Source: Bemisia tabaci (lineage: Eukaryota; Arthropoda; Insecta; Hemiptera; Aleyrodidae). Taken from it: a stretch of 64,000 nt of DNA. Each line of letters starts with the position of its first letter. Position 1 is the first letter of the stretch. Of the stretch, positions 15,201 to 24,204 are shown piece by piece. The DNA lies in contig NC_092800.1 in assembly GCF_918797505.1 (NCBI RefSeq), positions 558,001 through 622,000 on the forward strand. Reading direction: 5' to 3'. Made by a program: the position numbers and the translations under genes. The notes beneath the pieces are model-generated. The model was given only the letters and a program-made list of their open reading frames with translations, had not been told where the DNA came from and searched no databases.

Positions 15201-16318
15201 TCCTCAGCGCGGTGCGGATGGAATATTGAAATTGGTAGACAAAGAAGATAAAGGGAAAATGGAGCGATTCTACTTTGCCCTGCTAAGGAAGAACGCCGTA
15301 TGAACATTTCAGAGTTGCCAAATTTCCCTTAATAAAACATGTATTTTTGACGACAGTCATGCACACTTTTCTTTGAAATTTTCAGATGTATTAGATTAAA
15401 TTACGTACAAAATTGTCTGAAAATTTTGGAAAAAATATTCACGATTTTCCCTGTAAATTCGGTTTTTATCGAGAGAAATTTGGCAACGTCTAAAGACTCA
15501 TACGGCGTTCTTCCTTAGCATGACAGTACTGGTGGAAGGAGGTATCGTTGCAATGGAAAGAGGAGGTAACACACGAGAGACTTCAGTCTAAGACCACCGC
15601 CCGTTTTAAGCAATAGGATCACTCCATGTTCCCTTTGCTTTCTTTATCTATAGATTTGTCTATCAATTTTAATAATCAGCCCGCAGTACTATGCTGCAGT
15701 GCTAAGGAAGAACGCCGTATGAACATTCAAGAGTTGCCAAATTTCCTTTGATAAAACGTGTATTTTTGACGCAATTTAAGCATAATTTTTCCATGAACTT
15801 TCCAGATATTTCAGATTAAATTGCGCACTAAATAGTCTGAAAATTTTGGGGGAAAATATTTGCAATTTTCCCAGTAAATTCGGGTTTTATCGAAGGAAAT
15901 TTTGCAACGCCTGAAGATTCATACGGCGTTTTTCCTTAGCATGGCAGTATGCGACGAGAAAATCCAGACGACTGACATCAACCCCATGGAAAAACTACCC
16001 TTGACGCGGACGAGTTGACCTTGGATGGGTTTCCGACATGACATCACAACCGGGAGGGATTATCTTCCTCGGCAAATGCTCCTAAGAAAGCGTTAGATTT
16101 CAAAGAGCGCCTCCGTCAATGCGGGATATTACGCAAGCTGCACCGACAGGTTAAAATGATGTAAGAAGGGATGAAACGAAGCGGGCTCTTGAACGAGAGG
16201 GATTACATGGATTACGAGGGAGTTAAAAGTTGAACACTCACTTCTTCCAGAAGCCTTGTGACTGCCTCGACGTCATTATAAGTTTTGGTCATTTGGCTTA
16301 CGCGATCGCTGCATAGGA
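1..16318 (-). CDS. milt: milton / TRAK kinesin adaptor (partial, 8 exons seen)
   Basis: Milton/TRAK proteins link kinesin-1 heavy chain to Miro on the outer mitochondrial membrane and drive axonal mitochondrial transport (known for the family). Eight minus-strand exons are seen: 16242-16318, 8132-8330, 7020-7175, 4160-4299, 3025-3326, 2093-2377, 1213-1465 and 1-156. All junctions are GT-AG and all phases match, giving 1568 coding bases (about 522 codons) with no stop. Hallmark motifs appear in family order: [35 protein letters not shown], a long coiled coil (HAP1 N-terminal region), [20 protein letters not shown], and the C-terminal Milton block starting [14 protein letters not shown]. The C-terminus continues past position 1, and the N-terminal exon(s) upstream of 16318 were not identified. 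The intron between 8330 and 16242 is 7.9 kb, and transposons fill the introns. Confidence 0.93.
157..1212 (-). other. milton intron with simple repeats
   Basis: Intron between the two most C-terminal visible exons. It holds a (TTTA)n microsatellite near 177-200, a T tract of about 34 bases at 209-242, and several shorter A/T runs. No further coding is seen. Confidence 0.7.
1213..1465 (-). CDS. milt: milton exon: [13 protein letters not shown] segment
   Basis: The first base after acceptor TATGCAG completes a Pro codon. The exon then encodes [20 protein letters not shown] and [14 protein letters not shown], and ends PEKLQ at donor GCAG|GTTCGT in phase 0. Matching phases on both sides support the model. 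Confidence 0.88.
2093..2377 (-). CDS. milt: milton exon: Ser-rich linker
   Basis: The acceptor ATTACAG precedes 2377 and the donor TACCC|GTAAGT follows 2093. It encodes [16 protein letters not shown] followed by a Ser/Pro-rich low-complexity linker ending [10 protein letters not shown]. The KKVFDTV motif and the linker match the part of TRAK/milton between the coiled coil and the Milton domain. Confidence 0.88.
3025..3326 (-). CDS. milt: milton exon: [20 protein letters not shown] block
   Basis: The acceptor TTTTCACAG precedes 3326 and the donor GGACT|GTAAGT follows 3025. It encodes 100 residues from [20 protein letters not shown]. It includes [20 protein letters not shown], the counterpart of the family's KYAECxxMLHEAQEELKxLR, and a Ser-rich [12 protein letters not shown] end. 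This closes the HAP1-type coiled-coil domain. Confidence 0.94.
3562..4010. repeat. decayed CAGxGTGTCTAC foldback repeat
   Basis: The left end reads CAGAGTATCTAC and the right end GTAGACACTCTG. The interior is rich in 'ccctga' and 'ccttgac' words, like the repeats at 17262 and 45405. It lies inside a milton intron and is strongly diverged. Confidence 0.4.
4160..4299 (-). CDS. milt: milton exon: EQLTAAR coiled coil
   Basis: The acceptor CTTTCCAG precedes 4299 and the donor AATGAT|GTAAGT follows 4160. The first two bases complete a Glu codon. The exon then reads [20 protein letters not shown] and ends [13 protein letters not shown], a charged heptad-type coiled coil. The next exon continues in phase 0. 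Confidence 0.9.
4776..5452 (+). repeat. left arm of 677-bp near-perfect inverted repeat
   Basis: The arm starts AAAGGACCCCGC and ends CAATAATGACG. Its reverse complement recurs at 5845-6520 with almost no differences; I saw one substitution, near 5251, which changes His to Gln in the ORF. The arm has a GC-rich part (about 4930-5150), a 136-codon ORF (4894-5304), and AATAAA just after its stop, followed by T-rich DNA. It lies in the milton intron 4300-7019. Confidence 0.9.
5845..6520 (-). repeat. right arm of 677-bp near-perfect inverted repeat
   Basis: Reverse complement of 4776-5452, separated from it by a 392-bp unique spacer (5453-5844). The matching ORF is at 5992-6402 on the minus strand, the same strand as milton. 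The encoded sequence is Arg/Pro/Ser-rich and has no family I recognise. Confidence 0.9.
5992..6402 (-). CDS. ORF of unknown reality inside the inverted repeat
   Basis: A 136-codon ORF with a basic Pro/Ser-rich N-terminal half and a basic end, RVGMPKRR. Its stop overlaps AATAAA. A twin lies at 4894-5304. High GC alone could create it, since overlapping frames are also open, so coding status is doubtful. It could be the trace of an intronless transcript copied into this site. Confidence 0.2.
   Translation of the reverse strand: MRFSRYSPFYVRKRRFRALPPEPYHCAAPLVPFPPSHSPLPRRPYLGSSIAPTPTLTRLRPSLPHRTRTPSSYADSSSAMSPLFLIDPFSKSSKTFKKSIFTKHDNANNTNNTKREEKQMIIHAKVRRRVGMPKRR
7020..7175 (-). CDS. milt: milton exon: second coiled-coil segment
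   Basis: The acceptor TTTTCAG precedes 7175 and the donor TCAG|GTACAC follows 7020. It encodes [20 protein letters not shown] and continues through [20 protein letters not shown] to YAELS. This corresponds to the LEEENxxLRSEAxQLxTET segment of TRAK. Entry and exit phases (2 bases in, 1 base out) fit both neighbours. Confidence 0.92.
7540..7825. mobile_element. decayed TATCGACGG-type MITE
   Basis: The right half (AAATAAAGTAGGACAGG, then GCCGCAAACCAAGA) and the left half (TTTCTCGTTTTGTTTGCG) match the better copies at 14368 and 61422, with heavy decay. Confidence 0.45.
8132..8330 (-). CDS. milt: milton exon: [12 protein letters not shown] coiled coil
   Basis: Starts in phase 0 after TTCGCAG and ends one base into a codon at donor GCAA|GTGAGT. 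It encodes 66 residues beginning [20 protein letters not shown], matching the family's KERDLELAARIG segment. It ends in the Ser/Glu-rich NDDSCSEAS stretch that follows the first coiled coil in TRAK proteins. Confidence 0.94.
8452..11090. other. milton intron, no gene seen
   Basis: AT-rich intron sequence with a (TTAA)n run at about 9741-9772 and scattered A/T runs. Small ORFs here show no coding character. Confidence 0.6.
11096..11356. mobile_element. TATCGACGG-type MITE, diverged
   Basis: The left end is TATCAACGATAGAACTTCC and the right end is GTTTCGCCGTCGATATC. The inner CCAAACCACGTGTCTCG and CGAGATACGTGGTTTGG words are inverted copies of each other. Confidence 0.65.
11360..13180. other. 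milton intron, AT-rich
   Basis: Mostly AT-rich single-copy sequence. The only structured item is the 63-base exon-like island at 12484-12546, listed separately in the findings. Confidence 0.5.
13182..13449. repeat. foldback element with 28-bp perfect inverted ends
   Basis: The left end begins AATTGAATCGACGTATGCG and the right end finishes CGCATACGTCGATTCAATT; 28 bases pair exactly. The 268-bp length fits a MITE. No second copy is seen in the window. Confidence 0.7.
14368..14631. mobile_element. TATCGACGG-type MITE, good copy
   Basis: Ends are CATATCGACGGTGAAACTAC and GTAGTTTCACCGTCGATATG. Inner inverted words ACCAAACCACGTATCTCG and CGAGATACGTGGTTTGGT extend the terminal repeats to about 40 bp. 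Similar copies lie at 19965 and 61422. Confidence 0.85.
14799..15030. mobile_element. CCGCACAGTGGATCGA-type MITE
   Basis: Begins GCCGCACAATGGATCGAGTC and shares the whole interior with 23494-23740, including TTCCATTGGTTTTCCCGTGA and TTTGCAGTTTTAGTCAA. The right terminal repeat is degraded. Confidence 0.7.
15222..15670. mobile_element. GACAAAG-type MITE, split by a nested MITE
   Basis: Left part: GGTAGACAAAGAAGATAAAG and ATGGAGCGATTCTAC. Right part: AATAGGATCACTCCATGTTC and TCTATAGATTTGTCTATC. The insertion at 15276-15527 separates the two halves, so this element is older than its guest. Confidence 0.7.
15276..15527. mobile_element. ACGCCG MITE (nested copy)
   Basis: Ends are CCCTGCTAAGGAAGAACGCC and GGCGTTCTTCCTTAGCATG. 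It belongs to the commonest family in the window: about 250 bp, roughly 30-bp inverted ends, an AT-rich interior and 'TTGCCAAATTTCC' next to each end. Confidence 0.85.
15694..15948. mobile_element. ACGCCG MITE
   Basis: Ends are TGCAGTGCTAAGGAAGAACG and CGTTTTTCCTTAGCATGGCA. It lies only about 170 bp from the nested copy at 15276 and in the same arrangement. Confidence 0.85.
16242..16318 (-). CDS. milt: milton exon: [15 protein letters not shown] block
   Basis: The acceptor TTTCAG precedes 16318 and the donor GAA|GTGAGT follows 16242. The exon enters with two bases of a split codon and leaves in phase 0. It encodes [19 protein letters not shown] and then TRLLEE, the most conserved start of the TRAK/HAP1 domain. 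A second possible acceptor (ATGCAG, exon end 16308) lies 10 bases inside and would change the entry phase. Confidence 0.93.
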
Positions 16319-16685
16319 CTGAAACAAAAGAAAACAGAAACCTCGGTTAACGCTAGGCCAGAGAGAGACAGATAATAAAAGGAACAGAAAAACGGGCAAT
16401 CTTGGTCTCCGAAATAAAAAACAATTTCCGAAAAAGCGGCATCATTTTTTCATTTTATTTCTTTTTGTTTTTGTAAACTAACAATTGAACAAATTTACAC
16501 ATACCTACATTTCTAGACTGCTTTCGTCTTTACAAATTTGTTTTTAACATGAAATAATCAAATATAACTAATGGTTCCACTAAGATTTTAAGACGTTGAA
16601 GATTTTACTTATTTTGTTGGCTGACATCAATTTTTAGTGTATTTTCCGACGAAAATACACTAGTCCCAGGGCGTGAGAGGACTCC

Positions 16686-16850
16686 AATGGCGAGGCGTGA
16701 ATGATCGATTATCGAAATTCCCCATTTAAAGCTGTGGTTAAGAATCGATTATTAGGGTATTCGTTGCGAGCACCCTTTGAATCGATCCTTTTCCATAGGT
16801 TTAAACGGCAGATCAATCGTTATATTGCAAAGCACGCTACGCCACTAGTG
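16686..16850. mobile_element. hAT-like MITE (CAGTGGCG ends)
   Basis: Begins CAATGGCGAGGCGTGAATGA and ends GCACGCTACGCCACTAG. The interior carries GATCGATTATCG and CAGATCAATCG words shared with copies at 27406, 35885, 57004, 57162 and 57835. Confidence 0.7.
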
Positions 16851-17261
16851 AACTCCCCATGGGGACTGTGTACAAAAAAATCCACTTTACTTAAAATGAA
16901 TTTGTAAATAAACATCAAAGATTCAAGTCACTTTGGCAAAATATTACAAGTAGTGCGCTGCGCTACACAGGGTTTTCTTATCAATGTCCTCCAACTCTCA
17001 TGGGAAAAACTAGATTCTTCCCAGAAAATGTTGAGGTTCTCAAAAAAAACCAATAGATTTTTTCATCTCCGGTTTAATCCTTCAAACACGCAAATAGTTC
17101 ACGCAAATAGTTCACGCAAAGCCATCAAATTGAAATCGTTTTTGGCGTATACCATTGTCCATTTTGTATAAAAGAAATTGCAATATTAACATTGAGAGGA
17201 AAAAAAGTATGAAGATCCAATCTTGAAATGAAAACAGAAGAAATCCCTGATTTGTGACACG

Positions 17262-17590
17262 CCTTCTCACACAAATTTCCTCATTTCCCCAGTTCAGAGT
17301 TTCCACAAAATTTGAAAAATGAAATTCCTTGACATTTCTCTGCTTTTCCTGACACATTTTGGTGAGATTCCCTGACAATCGAAGATGTGACGGATGGTTA
17401 AGAAGGCATAATTGAAAATAGTTTTCAGGCAAAATTTGTTGTTCGAAACCTCAAACCCATTCTACGAAAGCAAATGCAGGTGATTTAACAAATTTTCCCT
17501 GACATTTTTGTACGAGATTTTCCCTGACATTTTCGTTCCTGATTTTCCCTCACATTTCCCGGTTTTCCCTGACTGTGGCAACCCTGCCAG
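17262..17590. repeat. CAGGGTTGCCA-type repeat
   Basis: A run of CCCTGACATTT and TTTTCCCTGAC words ends in GACTGTGGCAACCCTG. A long shared segment (GTGACGGATGGTTAAGAAGG) recurs at 45475. Other copies are at 30273 and 45405. Confidence 0.65.
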
Positions 17591-18625
17591 TTACGTCCAG
17601 TTTCGTCCCTTGAAAAATCCTGATTCCCACATTTTCGCGAAGCTCCGCTTATGATGATTCAGGAACATCATTTTCGTGATGAAAATGTATACGAGAGGAG
17701 CAAGAAATTTCCCACGAAGTGTGGCAACACCGCTGACGCACTTCCGATCGACCTGGGCGCCGCGACGCCCCGCGCCGGGAGAAAATTCACCACCGACGCC
17801 GACGCGAGTGCCAAATAAGTGCCAACTTGTGGAACTCTTCATCGTGTCCGGGACTTGAGCCACGAGTAAAGTTCTGGCCAGGTGAATTCCTACCCCCGTT
17901 GATGTTGATGGTTCCAGGGGGAAAAACCAAAACCTGAAGATCTCACTCCAAAATCATCCATTAGTTTCACGCTTGGAAAGATTCACTAATGCTCGAGAAC
18001 CGCTGCAGGTTCCAGGCAGCAGGAATGCACAAAAATACCTTCACGCAAAATTTTCACAAGTCTAAAAAAACTTCCAAATTTTCTTCATTAGTGAGAATTT
18101 GGCTCCAAAAGATAAGATGGATGAAAAACGACATTCTAAAGCGAGCTACGACTTCGTGGGAGGGTACAGAACAAGCGCTGACCGAAAAATAGACGTTAAT
18201 ACAGCAAACTGCGATTTTGTGAAAAAAAACTTTCATTCTACAAAAAAACTAGAGTTCATTAGTTTCAAGAGATTTCTACAAATATGAAAAAACTTAGCTA
18301 CGTAATTTGGGAGAGTTCTTACTTTTTCCGAAACTTAAAGAAATTTCTGAAACTTGTCCATCCGCGTCTCCGTGCAAGATACCCCGACCGGAGAGCCAAT
18401 ACCGATTATCATTAATATAAACTTCGAAGGATTCTGCCTTTTTCTATTTCACTCGAGGGGAAGTGTCCCCTCCCGGACTCTCTTCCCCACCCGGTGACTG
18501 ACGCTGCGCTGTGCTGAACGGTTCAGCCTGAACCTTTCCCCTACGTCTGACCGTTCCCCACTCCTCTGTCAATCGAACCATATGCCACCGCTTACGTATT
18601 GTCGCTCGCCCACCCAGGTACCTAC

Positions 18626-18663
18626 CGGCCAGCAGCGGTCAGTTGATGATAAATCTCGCTCAT
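18626..18663 (-). CDS. candidate alternative first coding exon of milton
   Basis: On the minus strand an ATG at 18663 opens MSEIYHQLTAAG and two further bases before donor GGCCG|GTAGGT. Joined to the secondary acceptor at 16308 it would read on in frame into [12 protein letters not shown]. It does not fit the main acceptor at 16318. A moderately GC-rich stretch surrounds it (18460-18700). This is inference from splice logic only, with no transcript evidence. Confidence 0.35.
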
Positions 18664-18837
18664 GCTCCTACGCAGCTACGCATTGATTACCTACGCCAGC
18701 GAATTACTTTCCAAATAATTAGAATTTCTTCGATAATAGTTTTCTTTATTTATTCGACGGTATTTTTTCTCTGTTCTACTGTGATTTCCTTGGTTCTCTA
18801 CTGTGTTTGACTGTGTTGAAATTTATATTAATACTCA

Positions 18838-19132
18838 CACGGAGAAAAAACTTCGTGCATGGGACCCGACGTTGAGATCATATGAATCTCTTAAAACTTG
18901 AGGTCCAGCTGCCGAAATTCGGGTCAGAAATCTGAAACACTTCGGTATGCACCGAGTACTTCAGATGTGTGACCTGAAACCTTCGGTATATACCGAACTA
19001 CTTCAGTTGTCTGACCCGAACTTCGGCAGATGATGGACCTTAACTTTTCGGATGCGTGATCCGAAAACTTCAGAGATCCATATGATCTCACAATCAGCTT
19101 CGGGTTCCATGCACAAAATTTTTTTCTCCGTG
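18838..19132. mobile_element. foldback MITE with CACGGAGAAAAAA ends
   Basis: Ends are CACGGAGAAAAAACTTCGTG and TTTTTTTCTCCGTG. The interior is a series of inverted words (GAGATCATATGAATCTC, CATATGATCTC, CTTCGGTATATACCGAA), so nearly the whole unit can fold back. Confidence 0.8.
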
Positions 19133-19386
19133 TTTCCTTATAGGGGACGCAACTAAAATTTCAGTAAATTTTTTCAGAAAAGTAAAAAAAAAAAGTGGCT
19201 AACAATGGTTCCTCACCTTCTCGTGGTGTTGGCTGTTTTTACTAAGTGGGAACCGTCCATAAGATATAGTCTATTTCTTGCCCTGCCATTATTATTCTAC
19301 AAGTTAATTGTGGAATGAGAACTTCATAATGTTTTCTATGAAATCTTCAAAATATAGTGATAAAAAATTTGCAACTACTACAAAAT

Positions 19387-19486
19387 CGGCTCGCGAAGCG
19401 AGCCGAATGTCACTCGCGCAGCGAGTGACTGGGGGTCCAGGGGGCGAAGCCCCCGGCTAGGCGTGACGGGCGCGCGAAGCGCGCCC
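19387..19486. repeat. four consecutive GC-rich palindromes
   Basis: Perfect short hairpins lie at 19387-19405 (GGCTCGCGAAGCGAGCC core), 19409-19429 (GTCACTCG/CGAGTGAC), 19440-19454 (GGGGGCGAAGCCCCC) and 19468-19486 (GGGCGCGCGAAGCGCGCCC). CGGCTAG occurs just before and just after the last one. The base composition is unlike the surroundings. Confidence 0.85.
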
Positions 19487-19701
19487 AGAACGGCTAGTAA
19501 ATTCCTAAGACTGAAAACTCCGGTTACCTGCACCAAAAAAATTGTTGTTCCATATGAACCGAGGCTTTTGTCTCCATGGAATGACCGAACATCGTACGAT
19601 TAAATCCAAGGTAAGTATCAATTTTAAGACTCGTCAAGTTTCGTCACTCCTTCTGACCATTAACCAGAAACTGAATGGCCTCATGAACCTGGAGCAACAA
19701 C

Positions 19702-19956
19702 TCTGCAGTGCTAAAGAAAAACGCCGTATGAGCCTTCAGGCGTTGCCAAATTTCCTTTAATAAATCACTGATTTTCGGGAAAATTTGTGAACGTTTTCCC
19801 TTCAATTTATCAGATAATCTTGTTCGCAATTTCATCCAAATTTCCTGAAAATTCCAAGGAAAAATATCCATAGCTTTCTTCATAAATAAACATTTTATCG
19901 AAGGAAACTTGGCAACTCTTGAATGTTCATACGGCGTTTTTCCTCAGCACGGCAGA
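19702..19956. mobile_element. ACGCCG MITE
   Basis: Ends are CTGCAGTGCTAAAGAAAAAC and GCGTTTTTCCTCAGCACGGC; the family interior TTGCCAAATTTCCTTT is present. Confidence 0.85.
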
Positions 19957-19964
19957 ACTGATCT

Positions 19965-20229
19965 ACATATCGACGGTGAAACTACCAAACCACGTATCTC
20001 GGTTTGCGACGTCGCAGACTTCCTGTGATACTTTATTTTTTAAATGAAAAACTACTTAACGTTTAGTCTTGAAAATTTCTGTGATTTTTCCTTTTTGTGC
20101 GGAGAAAATTCCGTGAAAATTTCAAGGAATAATATTGATTTGGTCTACTTCAAAAAAATAAAATGTGAGCGTAGATTTTTAAACACCGCAAACGAGATAC
20201 GTGGTTTGGTAGTTTCACCGTCGATATGT
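19965..20229. mobile_element. TATCGACGG-type MITE
   Basis: Inverted orientation relative to 14368 and nearly identical in sequence. Ends are ACATATCGACGGTGAAAC and GTTTCACCGTCGATATGT. Confidence 0.85.
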
Positions 20230-20449
20230 TACGCTGGCGGCATACGTAAATCGGTCAGATAGACTCTTTTTTTCACTCTTTCTTCTCAGAATCCCTCATC
20301 GATCAGTGATGCGTTATGTCGCCGAGAATTCCTCATGTTTTTACGGCGTGACGTTTCCTCCTTGACCATTTTCCGCGGTTCACCGGTCGGCATTCCGTTC
20401 ATGACAAGAATTCAGGGAGAATAGGAAAAGTTTACGGAAAACGGAAGAA

Positions 20450-20999
20450 TGGACCACTAGACAAGGTACGAATTTAAGTATTCTAGTACATGTTTCTTAA
20501 CCAGAATTTCACGTAGAACACGATTCGCACAACAAAAACTACCAAAATCAACTCCTTACGAAGATATTTAATGATTTCTGAAACGTGAATTCAAACTACC
20601 CGCTCATTAAAACTCAATGCTCTACGTAATTCACATCGCGCGCTAAACATTATCATGACAGTCTCTGCGATATAAAAATCTGGCGACCTCAATCTTGACG
20701 CTTTGGCTCAGCTGTAGCAAATTGCTTATAGTTTGAACACTACATGGTGGGAAATGAACATTGCTCGATTGAGAAGCTTGTTGAAACCGTTGTAGTGCGC
20801 GATTTGACTCACGTAGAGCTTTGAGTTTCTTGTGAGCGGGCAGTTCAAATTCCTCGTAACCAATGTGAAATAAAAACGTTATTATCTTCGTTAGGAGTTA
20901 GTCCCAGTAATTTTTGTTGTGCAAATCGTGTTCTACGTAAAATTTTGGTTAAGAAACATGTATCAGATTGCTTAAAATCGTACCTTGTCTAGTGGTCCA
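20450..20999. mobile_element. 550-bp foldback element, long inverted ends
   Basis: The left end TGGACCACTAGACAAGGTAC pairs with the right end GTACCTTGTCTAGTGGTCCA. Pairing continues with interruptions through ACATGTTTCTTAACCA, GTAGAACACGATT and CTACGTAATTCAC, for about 200 bp per arm. Confidence 0.8.
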
Positions 21000-21220
21000 T
21001 TGTTTCGTTCGATAAATCATCATTCCGAAGATCACGTCTGAAATAACTCTAAGGGTTTGCAGGTACTTCTCGGTTGAGTTTTTCAGTCTTTCATCTGAGC
21101 AATGTTTTCAGGTTTCCTTCCAGGCTATACCGCGAAGGAAACAAAACTTTTTTTTTTTCCTTTTAAAAAAATTGCGATCTGAAGACCTGCATGAGCTGAA
21201 CGGTAAGGAGATTTAAGGTA

Positions 21221-21305
21221 ACATGGACGTATTTATGCTAAAAGGAACTAAGTCTCACGCAAAACCTATGAACACAGTTCCTTTTAGCAGAAATACGTTC
21301 ACATG
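21221..21305. repeat. short palindromic hairpin (GTATTTATGCTAAAAGGAAC type)
   Basis: ACATGGACGTATTTATGC and AAAAGGAACT pair with AGTTCCTTTTAGC and AAATACGTTCACATGT around a short loop. Similar units occur at 36101, 40666, 41512 and 61884. Confidence 0.8.
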
Positions 21306-21479
21306 TCGATTCGCGACATTGCAATTAACCTGAGGTTGAGCTTCATCTTCCCTTGAACAAGCATTTTCGAACGAGAAATAGTGATGGCTATTTTTTTCTT
21401 CTTTTTAGAAAAAATAGGAAATGAGCAATAATTTTTTGTGTATCCTGGATAGCCTTCTTGTCTGTGTCTGGTTTAATTT

Positions 21480-22889
21480 AATCTTCCATGTTCCGATCTA
21501 GGAAGCGGAAAAATTTCATAAAAACCTGTACCTCATTTCGAGGAAAACATTGCGAACATCGCAAAATCATGAATCTCCCAAAAGAAGAAAGGGATAAATT
21601 AATCAAAAGATAAAAACCCAACAACAATAATAATAAACGAATCTGAAAAATACTGATCATAACAAATGGCAGCAGTAGCAACCGATTAAATATTCAGACA
21701 TTTCCTCGATTGATCTGAGCGCAGCGATGTGTTGAACACTGTGCGGTGACCCAGTGTTTGCGTATTCCTCCGGTAGATGTCTCTGCCGGTCGTTTCAACG
21801 GAAAAAATTACAAACCCTTGTATACGTCATACCGAGGCATTAATTACCGCGTTTTTTTCTCTCTCGATGGTTCGGTCATACTTTCCGGAAACGATGATAA
21901 ACAGTGGGGAGATAAATTTATTTTCCCCTGGAAATAACTACACATTCCAGACGCAATCCCGTTTTTGATAGACTGGTGAAAACACCATTAACGCCCATAG
22001 GACTCTGCTTGCACCTATGATTCTTCTGAGTTCTATAGGGAAATGATGATTGACACGATCGGAAAACCAATTGGCGAAGCCTGCAGTCACTAGTTACGAC
22101 TTAAGCAGGTAATACCCATCTGATCCCATCTCAGAAAGAATCATACAGCGTGAAACAGCATAAGAGATGGTAGTATCCCAAGAAGAGAGACCCAAAGTGG
22201 GATAAGCTTTAAACAACGCCGCAAGCACTGATAAATTGCGACAATGAGTTGCCATTATCAGAATTTGGCACCTAGCTGCGTAATGAACTTGAGGATTAAA
22301 AAAAATCAGCTTAATTGATCAATTTAATCAAACATTTGGAGCAATCAGAATTCCCTGATCTATGACCGATTTTCCAGATTTTTCCTGAAACCACCAAATT
22401 CCCTGAAATTTTCCGGTTTTTACTAAATAATCTGCAAATATTATCGGGGTGGGCACCCGTAAATGACTGCTATAACTTTCCCTCCATACCGGCGCCGGCG
22501 CGTTTGAAACTCCTTTGAGATTTTGAACTTTTTAAAAAGCGGACTAGCCTAGGATTTTGGCATTGAAAATACGCAATAAATTACCACGTGATCTACTCAC
22601 CTGGTACATTCAGAATATGGAATAAAAAACCTATGGTTCTAACCCATTTTCCCCGAAGAACCACAACGGAAAATTCGAGCGTCTGGACAGTGGAAAGGGC
22701 CTCACCCTCGAAATCCTTAAATTCAAACTGTGCTCAGCGAGTAGGTCCTGGCAAATAAGGAAAAAAGTCTCGTATTGCAATGTTCTCAGTGATTCCTGCG
22801 TAATTTTTGACGCTGAATCCGAATTTGAACTTTACGCCAAAAGAAAGTTCGGACCAAAAAGTCGCCAAATTCGGCAAAAATTGCCTGAA
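21480..22889. other. no gene seen
   Basis: Single-copy sequence without convincing exons. Near 22320-22430 there are CCCTGA-type words like the CAGGGTTGCCA repeat family. Confidence 0.5.
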
Positions 22890-23268
22890 CAGGGTGTCTA
22901 ATAATTAGACAAAACCAAAATTAGGGGCTGTCGGGGACTATTAGGGGTGTTTTTTCAAGAAAATCGGGGACTTTTTTCTCGAAATCGTAAGAAAAAGGGA
23001 GCTAGTTAGTTTATACGATTAATATCACAAATTATGTTGAACCGATGAAAACATACGAAAAACCAAGCAACACTAAGTGCCGTTTTTTTATTCCCGATAA
23101 TACCGCGCCGCCGCGGCTGGCGGGCAAATTTGAAAATGCCGGTGTTTAGGACGATTTTTGTCATTTTTTGGGGACCTGAACAAGAAAATTGGGGATATCG
23201 GGGACACAATTCCAAAATCGGGGATAATTGGGGGCAATGGGGACTTTTGGGGACCGGTAGACACCCTG
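22890..23268. repeat. CAGGGTGTCTA repeat, copy 1
   Basis: Begins CAGGGTGTCTAATAATTAG and ends GGTAGACACCCTG. The interior has GGGGACTTTTGGGGA and AAAATGCCGGTGTT. The same unit, about 375 bp, recurs at 60478-60850. Confidence 0.75.
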
Positions 23269-23493
23269 CTAAAGTGGGCCTTCTATCTGGATTTTGGCCT
23301 GAGCTTCATTGAGTGCTTTGTGCCAAAAATCAAGGAACCACTTTTCCGTGAGATGGGTCGGGACAAGGCGGTGGATAAGGCGGAAGTCACGGAGGCTCTT
23401 AAATATCCGCATCGATATTGAGGCTCTCTTCAATCACCGGCGACCTTCGTCCTTCACTCCCGTCGTCGCGCATCCCTTTGCTGAACCCGCCCG

Positions 23494-23740
23494 CCGCACA
23501 GTGGATCGAGTCAGTGGGGGAGGTCAAACAAAATTTGGAAACTTTAAAAGCTGATAACTCCGTCAAATCAAAACTGTGAGAATTTAAACATAGTTCCATT
23601 GGTTTCCTCGTGAAATTTTCTTCCTGGGGCACCCCTCAAAATTGAAAATGGGACGAATTGAACATTAAAATTTGCAGTTTTAGTCAACAATTTCATGTGC
23701 GACCTCTCTGATTGCTCGATCCACTGTGCGGCGCCCGTTT
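23494..23740. mobile_element. CCGCACAGTGGATCGA-type MITE, full copy
   Basis: Ends are GCCGCACAGTGGATCGAG and CTCGATCCACTGTGCGGC, a perfect 17-18 bp terminal inverted repeat. It is the best copy of this family here. Confidence 0.85.
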
Positions 23741-24204
23741 CCGCGCCTTTCATGACAGTTATCGACCCTCAGCCCCATCTCACATTTTCCATAAATCACG
23801 ACACTTTAAAACGTTGTCGCTCCGTTCTCCAGTGCAAAAAGAAAAAAATATATCTTTCCTTATCGCTCGCCAGAATTGGGGGGATTGGAGGACAAGGCGC
23901 TCCAGTGCACTTTTTGGAGAAAGAAAAAAAAGATATAATTGATTTACAGTAAAAGTAATCAGAATGCATATTCTGTGAAAAATTCGCTCCAAAATTCCAA
24001 TTTGTTAACATCAAAATGCCAGTTTGAACTTTCTTTCCGCCGTAAGCATCCATGTAATTACGAAACTTCAAACATGTCTTTCTCGAAATAGCAAAACCTG
24101 CACTTATGCGCCTTGTCCTCCAAGCCCGATTCATCGTTTTTTTTTTTTTTTCATTCATTCATTCATTGTTCAATGTATTCATCGTTTCCTACTGGACTGA
24201 TTAT

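Noticed and set aside
23695..24158. Cluster of ORFs on both strands
   Set aside because: They start inside a MITE end and continue through low-complexity sequence; frames overlap in four registers.
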